43,383 nucleotides of DNA. Source: a virus. The notes beneath the pieces were generated by a model. The model was given only the letters and a program-made list of their open reading frames with translations. It was not told the DNA's origin and did no database searches. Every line of letters begins with the position of its first letter. Within the stretch, counting starts at the first letter, position 1. The stretch covers positions 1 through 43,383 of IMG/VR virus record IMGVR_UViG_3300036900_000048. One strand, 5' to 3'. This document shows, one piece after another, positions 19,612 to 26,800 of the stretch. The position numbers and the translations under genes were made by a program.

Positions 19612-20055
19612 ATGCACAGTTCCAAAGTCTGTTTCAAGTGCGGGAAACGTAAACCGCTAGAGAAGTTCTACCGTCATTCGAGAATGGGTGACGGTAGACT
19701 TGGCAAGTGCAAGGAATGCACAAAGAATGATGTCAGCGAAAACCGTGGTAAGAAACTCGATTACTACAGGGCATACGATCGTGAACGAGCCAAGATTCCG
19801 GAACGCCGCAAAGCTGCGGCAATTGTTAGTGCGGCATGGCGTCGTGCTGACGCTCGACGATCGGCAGCCCACAACGCTGTCACTCGGGCTGTACGATCCG
19901 GCAAGCTCGTGCGACTTCCTTGCGTCCGGTGCGGACGGAGTGATGCGTTTGCTCATCACGAATGCTACGACCGGAAACTCGATGTCACATGGCTCTGCCA
20001 GCCTTGTCATAAATTACGCCACAAAGAAATGGTGCTAGAGGGAGTCGAACCATAA
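19612..20055 (+). CDS. HNH endonuclease (recombination endonuclease VII-like)
   Basis: The 147-residue protein has two zinc-ribbon-like parts. The N-terminal one has CFKCGKRKPLEKFY and CKECTKND; the C-terminal HNH domain has CVRCGRSDAFAHHECYDRKL and TWLCQPCHKLRHKE (His-His at about residues 115-116, Cys pairs binding zinc). A Lys/Arg-rich helix (about 40-90) joins them. It has its own promoter and a very strong ribosome site, and its codons are AT-richer than its neighbours, which suits a mobile homing endonuclease. It could instead be a junction or packaging nuclease. Confidence 0.85.
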   Translation: MHSSKVCFKCGKRKPLEKFYRHSRMGDGRLGKCKECTKNDVSENRGKKLDYYRAYDRERAKIPERRKAAAIVSAAWRRADARRSAAHNAVTRAVRSGKLVRLPCVRCGRSDAFAHHECYDRKLDVTWLCQPCHKLRHKEMVLEGVEP

Positions 20056-20282
20056 TGTGCCACGCACTCATACAGACCAGCTTCCGCGGCGACAAGGGTG
20101 AGCCGCAGTTGACGCGCGCCGATACCGCCGAGCAGTTGCCGCTCAAGATCAAGGAGGCGCAGGCCAAACCAGAGTCGATCAAGGTCAACGTGTTCCTGTA
20201 CGCCGAACATCTGAGTACGCAGCGCGTCGAGGAATGGCGCAGCAAGGCGTTGCTGGATAAGCCGGCGGGAGATTCAACATGA
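20055..20282 (+). CDS. Unknown 75-residue protein after the HNH gene
   Basis: The ATG overlaps the HNH stop (TAATG) and its stop overlaps the nuclease start (ATGA). The protein has HALIQTSFRGDKGEPQLTRA, then EQLPLKIKEAQAKPESIKVN and VFLYAEHLSTQRVEEWRSKA. It looks like a compact alpha/beta protein, possibly a partner of the exonuclease. No family recognised. Confidence 0.55.
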   Translation: MCHALIQTSFRGDKGEPQLTRADTAEQLPLKIKEAQAKPESIKVNVFLYAEHLSTQRVEEWRSKALLDKPAGDST

Positions 20283-21064
20283 GCGAAGAAAGCGGCCACT
20301 ACTACCTGCGTGATGGCACGCCATGCCACGAAGTTCCGGCGAAGTCGAAAGGTCCCGGCGGCATGCGCGCATTCAACCTACGATGGGATCGTCATCTTGG
20401 CGCGTCCGCCAGCGTCACGACGCAGCTTAAGATCATCGCTGCGCCGCCGCTAGAGAAGTGGAAGCGCAAGCAGGTCGTGCTGTCCGCGTTGACCATCCCG
20501 CGCATCGACGGCGAAACCGACGACGAGTTGTTTGAGCGCATCGAAAGGGATGGTGCCGCGCAGGCCAAGGCTGCGGCCGACGAAGGGTCGCGTGTGCATC
20601 ACGCCTCGCACATGAATCGGCTTGGCAAACCATTCGATGCAAAGTACATCCCGCACGTCAATGCACTGGCCGCCGAAGTCAAGCGGCTATTCCCTGATGT
20701 AAACGACTGGGTACCGGAGAAGTCGTTTTGTCACCGATCAGGGTTTGGTGGATCAGTCGATCTGCACAGCCCATCCATCGGGATCATCATCGACTACAAG
20801 GGCAAGGACGGAGATTTTACCGAAGTTGACATTTACGGCGAGCCTAAAAAGCTCAACTGGGACCAGCACTGGCAACTGGGTGGGTACCGCAAAGGACTGG
20901 AACTGCCGCGCGCACCGTGCGCCAACATCTTTTTCTCCAGAACGCATCCGGGCCTTGTGAAGTCTCATGTGTGGATGCCGGAAGAAATCGACGAAGGCCA
21001 AGAGATATTTGAGTGCGCGGTGGCGCTGTACAAGCGACTCAAAAAATACGACCCTTCCTGGTAG
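20279..21064 (+). CDS. PD-(D/E)XK nuclease (RecB/Cas4-like exonuclease)
   Basis: This 261-residue nuclease has the PD-(D/E)XK core. DEGSRVHHA (about residues 101-109) gives the RecB-like motif with E102 and H107. GFGGSVD carries Asp161, then IGIIIDYKGK has Asp172 and Lys174, and LNWDQHWQLGGY (about 192-203) gives a Q-x-x-x-Y motif. Together these match phage RecB-type nucleases that degrade or process DNA ends. Its position after the ssDNA-binding gene suggests a recombination module without an annealing protein. GGGAG precedes the ATG, which overlaps the previous stop. Confidence 0.82.
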   Translation: MSEESGHYYLRDGTPCHEVPAKSKGPGGMRAFNLRWDRHLGASASVTTQLKIIAAPPLEKWKRKQVVLSALTIPRIDGETDDELFERIERDGAAQAKAAADEGSRVHHASHMNRLGKPFDAKYIPHVNALAAEVKRLFPDVNDWVPEKSFCHRSGFGGSVDLHSPSIGIIIDYKGKDGDFTEVDIYGEPKKLNWDQHWQLGGYRKGLELPRAPCANIFFSRTHPGLVKSHVWMPEEIDEGQEIFECAVALYKRLKKYDPSW

Positions 21065-21076
21065 GAGCGTTCTGAC

Positions 21077-21373
21077 ATGACCCCCATCCTCCCCTTCCTC
21101 CTCGGCTTCCAAGTCGGCGCGTCGCTAATCGCCGTGCTGCCGTACCGCTGGGGCAATCGCCTGCTGTGCGCCGTACTGGCGTCGCTAGTCGCGTTCGCAT
21201 TCGTCGGGCGCGTGTTCGGCGCTTCACTTGGCGCCCCGATCCCTGCGCGTCCTGGCGGCTACTATCCGCCGCCGGCCGCACGCAACAACTGCCTTGAAAC
21301 GTACAAGCGCAGCAAGCAGCTTCGATGTGACAGGCCATTTTCTTCCGGCTTCGAGCCGCAAGGAGCGAACTGA
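21077..21373 (+). CDS. 98-residue membrane protein
   Basis: AGGAG lies about 9 bp upstream. Two hydrophobic segments (ILPFLLGFQVGASLIAVLPY and LLCAVLASLVAFAFVGRVFG) precede a polar C-terminal part with a Pro/Tyr-rich patch (GGYYPPPAARN) and Cys residues. It could be a membrane anchor or exclusion protein. No family recognised. Confidence 0.5.
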   Translation: MTPILPFLLGFQVGASLIAVLPYRWGNRLLCAVLASLVAFAFVGRVFGASLGAPIPARPGGYYPPPAARNNCLETYKRSKQLRCDRPFSSGFEPQGAN

Positions 21374-21438
21374 TGACGGCTGCGGTGCTGACGCGCTCGC
21401 ATCCTACGCTGCAAGGTGACGGTAACTGGTATGGGTGA
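21373..21438 (+). CDS. 21-residue coupled ORF
   Basis: ATG overlapping the previous stop (TGATG). The product MTAAVLTRSHPTLQGDGNWYG is very short and unrecognised. Its coupling to the upstream gene is the only support; it may be a translated bridge to the next gene. Confidence 0.25.
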   Translation: MTAAVLTRSHPTLQGDGNWYG

Positions 21439-21461
21439 TAACGGATTGGGAGGAAGGTGCG

Positions 21462-21710
21462 ATGAGTGAATTTCTAGAATTGATCGAGTTCGCTGAACAG
21501 ACGGTGGTTGTCGCCAAGGATCAGCCGCAGTACCGGCCATTCCCAGCGCACCGCGCAGCCGATGGCACGTTGACATGTTGCTGGAAACTTGGATGGCGTG
21601 ACCGCTTGCGTGTGTTGTGGAACGGGTTGCTGTGGCATCAGATCATGACATTCAATCAGCCGTTGCAGCCGCAACTACTGCTGACTCAGAAACCGGACCT
21701 ATCGCCATGA
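21462..21710 (+). CDS. Conserved 82-residue phage protein (EFAKDQPxYxPxPA type)
   Basis: GGGAGGAAGG stands just before the ATG. The product has LIEFAEQTVVVAKDQPQYRP, then GTLTCCWKLGWRDRLRVLWN and FNQPLQPQLLLTQKPD. The KDQPxYxPLPA, CWKLxWRxRLRxLxxGxLW and LQPQL motifs recur in small proteins of many dsDNA phages, with unknown function. Confidence 0.65.
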   Translation: MSEFLELIEFAEQTVVVAKDQPQYRPFPAHRAADGTLTCCWKLGWRDRLRVLWNGLLWHQIMTFNQPLQPQLLLTQKPDLSP

Positions 21711-21772
21711 CCCACACATCCCCCGACATCCAGTACAGGGCGCTGCTGCAAGCGGTTGAGGAATCACGCTAG
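21707..21772 (+). CDS. 21-residue coupled ORF before the radical SAM gene
   Basis: ATG overlaps the previous stop (ATGA) and its TAG is followed immediately by the ATG of the radical SAM gene. The product has HTSPDIQYRALLQAVEESR, an amphipathic helix. It may be a short leader that couples translation of the enzyme. Too small to identify. Confidence 0.35.
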   Translation: MTHTSPDIQYRALLQAVEESR

Positions 21773-22750
21773 ATGCAGTCCGTGCGAATCACGCAGCTAG
21801 ACGGCGCATTGCCGAATATCGCCATCATGAAGCTGGCGCATTGGCATCGCTCGCGTGGCGATCGGGTGACTGTTTCGCGGACCATTGAGCGCGACCTTTT
21901 CGAGCCTGACTATGACAGGGTTTATGGTAGCTCGATTTTCAAGTTCAGCAACGAACGCATTGACCGCTTCAAGACCGTTTGGCCGGGTTCCATCATCGGT
22001 GGGACCGGCACCTTTGAACCGCGAACGGTTGAGAACATCATCGGCGTCGAATCCTACGAACACTACGACTACACAGGGTTCGACTGCGATTATTCGATCG
22101 GCTTCACTCAGCGCGGTTGCCGCCTCAAGTGCAAGTTCTGCGTGGTCCCGATGAAGGAAGGCAAGAACCGCAGCGTCAACACGATAGCCGACATTTGGCG
22201 CGGGTCTCCGCATCCGAAGAAATTACATCTTTTGGACAATGACTTTTTCGGCCAGCCGGAAGATCAGTGGCAGGCTCGCGTTGAGGAAATCGTAAACGGC
22301 GGCTTTCGCATTTGCCTATCGCAAGGGATTAACGTTCGCCTGCTGAACGAGAAGGCAGCCGCAGCATTGGCGCGCATGGAGTACCGCAGTGCGGACTTCC
22401 AGCGCCGCCGCCTCTACACGGCATGGGACAACCTGGGCGACGAGAAGGTTTTCTTCAATGGCATGGACTTGCTTGAGGCCGCAGGCATTCCCGCCGACCG
22501 TGTGATGGCCTACATGCTGATCGGCTTCGACAAGCGCGAAACGTGGGAAGCGATCTGGCACCGATTCAACCGCATGGTCGAGCGCGGCATCAAGCCGTTT
22601 CCGATGGTGTTCGACCGCACCCGCAAAGACCTGACCGCGTTCCAGCGATGGGTAAACCTCGGCCTTTACCGAATCATTCCGTGGGCCGACTACACAGGGA
22701 AGCCGCATGAAAACCTTTCTGATTTGCCCGGTTCGCGGCGAAGCCGCTGA
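21773..22750 (+). CDS. Radical SAM protein with B12-binding-like N-terminus
   Basis: The 325-residue protein carries the radical SAM cluster motif in QRGCRLKCKFCVVP (Cys116, Cys120, Cys123). The N-terminal 100 residues (IAIMKLAHWHRSRGDRVTV, then YDRVYGSSIFKFSNERIDRF) resemble the Rossmann-like domain of B12-dependent radical SAM enzymes, which often methylate substrates. The C-terminal half includes LHLLDNDFFGQP, the LSQGINVRLLNEKAA segment and MAYMLIGFDKRETWE. Close relatives by pattern occur in phages and prophages of beta- and gammaproteobacteria with no known substrate. The start abuts the TAG before it. It overlaps the deoxyribosyltransferase-like gene by 44 bp. Confidence 0.8.
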   Translation: MQSVRITQLDGALPNIAIMKLAHWHRSRGDRVTVSRTIERDLFEPDYDRVYGSSIFKFSNERIDRFKTVWPGSIIGGTGTFEPRTVENIIGVESYEHYDYTGFDCDYSIGFTQRGCRLKCKFCVVPMKEGKNRSVNTIADIWRGSPHPKKLHLLDNDFFGQPEDQWQARVEEIVNGGFRICLSQGINVRLLNEKAAAALARMEYRSADFQRRRLYTAWDNLGDEKVFFNGMDLLEAAGIPADRVMAYMLIGFDKRETWEAIWHRFNRMVERGIKPFPMVFDRTRKDLTAFQRWVNLGLYRIIPWADYTGKPHENLSDLPGSRRSR

Positions 22751-23891
22751 TACCTATGCCAAGACCGTCGAGGCATTGGAGGCTGAAGGCTACACGGTCC
22801 ACTGGCCACCTCGCGATACCGACCAGAACGACGAGACCGGCCTGCGTATCTGTCAGGACAACACAGCGGCGATCGCCAGAGCGGATTGCGTGCACATCAT
22901 CTGGAACGGCACGAGTCAGGGCTGTTTGTTCGACCTCGGCGTCGCCTTCGCGCTCGGAAAGAAAATCATCCCGCTTGAGCTTCCGCCGCCCACTGCAGGC
23001 AAGTCGTTCCAGAACATGATACGCGCCGCCGAGATTGCCGCCACCCTCTCTCCATCGGTGGCCTCACCGCAGGCGGTGCAGGTTACGGATGAGATGATTC
23101 GCGCTGGCTGTCGTGGGTTCTACGGCGATCGGTGGAATAACATCTCCGATCTGTCGAAGGAATCAGCCCTTACGTGGATGCGCGATGCACTCACATACGC
23201 CCTCGCCGCACAACCGCAGGCACAGCCGCCGCAGGATTATGTACTGGTGCCGCGTGAGCCGACAGAGGCGATGCTGGTCGCCGCACTGAGAGAATTCGAC
23301 CCGATTGGCGAACTCGTCGGTTGGGATCACGATGAACACCCATCCCGCACTGACATTCGTGGTGCATGGAAGGCAATTCTAGCTGCCGCACCTATTCCGC
23401 TACAGGAGTCCCCTGCACAGTCGCAGGCATGCGAGCCGGTGGCGAAGCCGCTTACGTGGCTACGCACGCTGCACGGTAAGCCTGATTGGGCGGAAGATTG
23501 CATTGGTGACGATCCGTGCGCCGACTACGATGCAGAGGACGGGTACGCGGCAGTGCCCCTCTACACCCACCCACCCGCACCCTCGCCTGCAAGCGCGCAG
23601 CTACCAGCTACGGGGCCGTTCGTGGATCGCATCGTCCGCATATTCCGCGGCAAGCCAACAGACGACACTAGCGCATTGGTATTGCGTGACTACGCACTAG
23701 CCGCAAGTGGCGGCGATTCGGCGGCTTCAAGCCAGCGTGCGCTGGTGGAAGTGTTCCGTAATTTTATTAGCTGCCACGAGAAACTTGGCGTTGACACGGT
23801 TGGGTGCAGCACTGTTGCGATGAGTAAAGCCATGCGTTCACTCGCCGCCTACACCGCCGCGCTCGATGCAGCCGGGAGAGGAGAGGAATGA
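22707..23891 (+). CDS. Nucleoside 2-deoxyribosyltransferase-like fusion protein
   Basis: Residues 1-95 form a Toll/TIR-like fold of the nucleoside deoxyribosyltransferase group (MKTFLICPVRG, then IARADCVHIIWNG, SQGCLFDLGVAFALGKKIIP). The motif FDLG replaces the more usual catalytic Glu context. Residues about 115-160 and 180-235 are two copies of a small phage domain (VTDEMIRAG, then MRDALTYAL; PTEAMLVAAL, then AWKAILAAAP). A VPLYTHPP motif follows at about 285. This is a fusion of a nucleoside- or NAD-related enzyme with domains common in phage hypotheticals. With the radical SAM gene it suggests nucleoside chemistry or host counter-defence, but neither is proved. Confidence 0.7.
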   Translation: MKTFLICPVRGEAADTYAKTVEALEAEGYTVHWPPRDTDQNDETGLRICQDNTAAIARADCVHIIWNGTSQGCLFDLGVAFALGKKIIPLELPPPTAGKSFQNMIRAAEIAATLSPSVASPQAVQVTDEMIRAGCRGFYGDRWNNISDLSKESALTWMRDALTYALAAQPQAQPPQDYVLVPREPTEAMLVAALREFDPIGELVGWDHDEHPSRTDIRGAWKAILAAAPIPLQESPAQSQACEPVAKPLTWLRTLHGKPDWAEDCIGDDPCADYDAEDGYAAVPLYTHPPAPSPASAQLPATGPFVDRIVRIFRGKPTDDTSALVLRDYALAASGGDSAASSQRALVEVFRNFISCHEKLGVDTVGCSTVAMSKAMRSLAAYTAALDAAGRGEE

Positions 23892-24136
23892 TGGATATGA
23901 TCGACGTTGTGTGTATTTGCCTGCCAAACGGAACCAACCTTTGGTGCGAAGCTGGCGACATGGATTACGTTCGCAGGGTCATGGACAAGTGGAAGGACGA
24001 ACACCCGGAGTACGTTGGCGGCGAATGTACCTGCGGCTTCGTGATAGTCCGAATGCCCCGAAAGGATTACATCGCCATCGGCACGAACAACAGTTTCGAG
24101 TGGCCAGCCGCTAGTGCGGATCGGAGGGAGGAATGA
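23888..24136 (+). CDS. Unknown 82-residue Cys-containing protein
   Basis: GGAGAGGAGAGGA precedes the ATG. The product has DMIDVVCICLPNGTNLWCEA, then YVRRVMDKWKDEHPEYVGGE and CTCGFVIVRMPRK. The Cys spacing (CIC, C, CTC) suggests metal binding. It is coupled to its neighbours by ATGA overlaps on both sides. No family recognised. Confidence 0.55.
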   Translation: MMDMIDVVCICLPNGTNLWCEAGDMDYVRRVMDKWKDEHPEYVGGECTCGFVIVRMPRKDYIAIGTNNSFEWPAASADRREE

Positions 24137-24441
24137 GGCTTGTTGATTTGAACCCTGAGTTTCTAGGGATTGGTGGAGAAGGTGTAACTGTGTCTGCCAC
24201 TGGTGAGTCAGTTCCGCGCCGTGAGGGCGTCGCGCTTTCGTTCGATTGCCCGTGTGGCTGCGGATCACAACCTGTCCTATCTCTCAAACCGCCAATGGAT
24301 GGCGGGCCGCCACTACAAGAGCACCCGGCATGGGATCGCACTGGCGATACGTTCGACACGCTGACACTACGGCCTTCAATCCTTCATCATCCATGCGAAT
24401 GGCATGGCTTTATTACCAATGGCGAGGTTACGCGAGCATGA
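24133..24441 (+). CDS. DUF6527-like protein
   Basis: The protein reads RLVDLNPEFLGIGGEGVTVS, then FDCPCGCGSQPVL. It ends in the family-typical TFDTLTLRPSI, then CEWHGFITNGEV. Zinc-like Cys pairs and the LTLxPSI...CxWHGFITNGEV end are what I know as DUF6527, a family found in phages and near ubiquitin-like modification genes in some bacteria. Its function is unknown. It is coupled to both neighbours. Confidence 0.7.
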   Translation: MRLVDLNPEFLGIGGEGVTVSATGESVPRREGVALSFDCPCGCGSQPVLSLKPPMDGGPPLQEHPAWDRTGDTFDTLTLRPSILHHPCEWHGFITNGEVTRA

Positions 24442-24962
24442 CCACACAACCGCCGTCGCACGAGGAAGTGCAGCAACTGCAATCAAGGATCGCTGATACG
24501 GCTATGCTGACCTCATTGCCGGAATGGTTGCGGAAAGAATTAACGGCAACTGCCGCCATGCTCGAATCCCTCCTCGCCGACAATGTGCGGCTGAGCAAAC
24601 GTGAGGAGTATTTGGACAGCAAGTGTGACGAGTTGCTGAGGGAACGTGACCGGCTTGCATTGCTGGTAGATCAACTTCGCGCACGCATCGGAGAGCTTGA
24701 GGCGCAGGTTGAGCGCGTCCACAACAACTACGCCAATATGTCGCTGACTTCCGACACAACGAAGGGCGAACGGATTGCGGCGCTGGAGAAGGATGCGGCA
24801 AAGTGGCGCGAGTTTATCGACGGCGTGCCATTGAAGTATTGCGCTGGCATCTGGAACAAACAGACTTACGTAATGACCCCATCGGTCGAATTTGCAGAAC
24901 GAATCGACGCCGCCCTCAACCCGCAATGTAGCGGTACGGCGACGGGGCGGGAGGGGCAGTGA
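24438..24962 (+). CDS. 174-residue coiled-coil protein, last gene of the rightward block
   Basis: The ATG at 24438 overlaps the previous stop. Long coiled coils run from residue about 20 to 115 (TAMLTSLPEWLRKELTATAA, then DRLALLVDQLRARIGELEAQ and ERIAALEKDAAKWREFIDGV). A short C-terminal globular part follows (YCAGIWNKQTYVMTPSVEFA, ERIDAAL). Similar coiled-coil phage proteins with WREF...VxFAERIDAA tails are common hypotheticals. It ends at the convergent boundary with the tail-fibre genes. Confidence 0.55.
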   Translation: MTTQPPSHEEVQQLQSRIADTAMLTSLPEWLRKELTATAAMLESLLADNVRLSKREEYLDSKCDELLRERDRLALLVDQLRARIGELEAQVERVHNNYANMSLTSDTTKGERIAALEKDAAKWREFIDGVPLKYCAGIWNKQTYVMTPSVEFAERIDAALNPQCSGTATGREGQ

Positions 24963-25033
24963 TGCTTGTATTGCACCGAAATTGCACAGGGGAGGCGATT
25001 GTGGGATGGCGGTGTCTCAGGAGGGGCGACGGG

Positions 25034-26788
25034 TCAGTAGTTGACGAACGCCAGACCCGATCCGAACCCGAGTATGTTCGAAGTTCCATCAGCATTTATG
25101 GCTGACCCCCAAACCCGTTGCGCGCTTCCCCATGTTGGTAGCCACGACGACCAAGCATAGGACGGAGCCGTTGAAATAGATCCTGGGAAATAGTTTCCTG
25201 GCGTTGAAGTGAGCGTCTGTTTGTCGCCAGTTGACAATGCGGATGCGTAGCCGTAGAGGTAGCTGATCGTGCCAAAGTTCATTGCGAAGCCGGTTCCGAT
25301 ATAGCGCCCGATGGTTACTTGAGCAGCCGACGATGGCACCGTGTACGTGCCGCTAACCGAAACAGTTACCGCGCTGCCGCCATCAAGCACGAGAATCAAC
25401 TGCGTGCCGTTGTATGTGATCGCCACCGAATGAGCGCCTGTCGTCAGCGCCGTCATGCTCGCGAACTCAATCTCCGCGTCGCTGTTGATCCCCTTCATGT
25501 AGACGACGAGTTTGTTGGAGTTGGTCGTGCTGGTCCCGAGATACCAACCAGTCGTTGCTGACCCTGTGAGATAGCCGATAAGTATCTTGTGCGTCGTCGT
25601 CGGGAGTGAATTTACTGTGAACCCCAGAAGCACTGTGTAGGGGTTGGACATGATCGGCCCGACGTTCGCGCCAGCGAACTGCGAGAACATATAGCTGGAA
25701 TCGGTGAAAGGCCCAACCCCCGATTTCTGTCTATTTCCATTGACGTACCAGACTGAATTATCGGATAGGTAGGTAATCTGCGAATCAGTCGCTTGGTAGA
25801 TACTGCCGGCACTGGCGGCGGGGCGATCCTTGTCCAGTCCGACCGTGATTCCTGCTGCCCCCGGTCCAGCCGCCCAAACCGGGTTCGCGCCAGCCCCGAG
25901 AGTCTTAAGGACGTAGCCCGACGTGCTCGGCCCGAGTGCTGACCAGACGCTTGCGCCACGGTAGATAACGCTGCCCTGCGTGCTCGACAATTCCGCATCC
26001 AGAATCGCGCTCAGCGAGCTATCAACCGCATTGGCCGTGCTGCCGGTAATGTTCGCCTTGACCGTGTGCGCTGCCATCTGCGCGAGTTGCGAGTTGGCAA
26101 CCTTGTTCGTGCCGATTGCCGTGACGCCCGTCGAGTTGATCGTCACGTCACCCGACACGGCGTTCGTTACCCACGCGCTGCCGCTGCCGATCAGCAGGTT
26201 TCCCGCCGTCGCCGTTGTCGATCCCAGCGCCACGGTGTTGATCTTGGCAACCGTCGGGTTCGGGTACGTGCCGGACAGGTCGCCGCCGGCTGCGCCACCC
26301 GGAGCCGTGCCAGTTATCAGTACACTACTGGCTGCAGTCAGACGTCCCTTGGAATCGACTGTAAACGCGCCTACGTGTGTCGCGTCGCCATAGCTGGCAG
26401 GAGTAACTGCGGTGTTGGCGAGCGTCGCAGCGACGCTCCCAGGCCCCGTAGCGGTCACATCGCCGGTCAGGGCAGTGATGGCGTTCGGGGTGAATCCGGT
26501 GATGGCAACATTCGCTGCCAACGTTACATGCCCATCGGCATCGACCGTGAACTGCCCAACGTGCGTGGAATCGCCGTACAAGGCCGCAGCGACGCCGCTG
26601 GCCAGGTGGGTGATGTTCGGGGTCGTGCCACCGCTGGACGCCAGTGGCGGGCTTGCCGTGACGGCTACGACGCTTCCGCCGCCACCGCCTGTGGCGTTCG
26701 CCAGCAGCGTGCCACCGGGCGGGTACGTCGCCGCCGTCAGGTCAAGCGTGTTCTGCCACAGCGGCGGGGTGGTGGGCTTGATCGGCAT
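25034..26788 (-). CDS. Tail fibre protein, distal, lectin-like C-terminus
   Basis: The 584-residue protein has two repeats of the same element (YGDSTHVGQFTVDADGHVTL at 71-90 and YGDATHVGAFTVDSKGRLTA at 133-152). It also has the GGDLSGTYPNPTVA motif (168-181) typical of trimeric fibre shafts. The C-terminal half (about 330-584) is beta-rich (YLSDNSVWYVNGNRQKSG, HSVAITYNGTQLILVLDGGS) like a concanavalin/laminin-G lectin, so it probably binds host surface glycans. It is the last gene of the structural transcript, 12 bp after the larger fibre gene. Confidence 0.8.
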   Translation of the reverse strand: MPIKPTTPPLWQNTLDLTAATYPPGGTLLANATGGGGGSVVAVTASPPLASSGGTTPNITHLASGVAAALYGDSTHVGQFTVDADGHVTLAANVAITGFTPNAITALTGDVTATGPGSVAATLANTAVTPASYGDATHVGAFTVDSKGRLTAASSVLITGTAPGGAAGGDLSGTYPNPTVAKINTVALGSTTATAGNLLIGSGSAWVTNAVSGDVTINSTGVTAIGTNKVANSQLAQMAAHTVKANITGSTANAVDSSLSAILDAELSSTQGSVIYRGASVWSALGPSTSGYVLKTLGAGANPVWAAGPGAAGITVGLDKDRPAASAGSIYQATDSQITYLSDNSVWYVNGNRQKSGVGPFTDSSYMFSQFAGANVGPIMSNPYTVLLGFTVNSLPTTTHKILIGYLTGSATTGWYLGTSTTNSNKLVVYMKGINSDAEIEFASMTALTTGAHSVAITYNGTQLILVLDGGSAVTVSVSGTYTVPSSAAQVTIGRYIGTGFAMNFGTISYLYGYASALSTGDKQTLTSTPGNYFPGSISTAPSYAWSSWLPTWGSAQRVWGSAINADGTSNILGFGSGLAFVNY

Positions 26789-26800
26789 AAGGTCAGGCGG

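Noticed and set aside
24962-25105. 47-residue plus-strand frame after the last rightward gene (TGATG overlap)
   Set aside because: Half of it is antisense to the fibre C-terminus, and the composition is poor; coupling alone is not enough.
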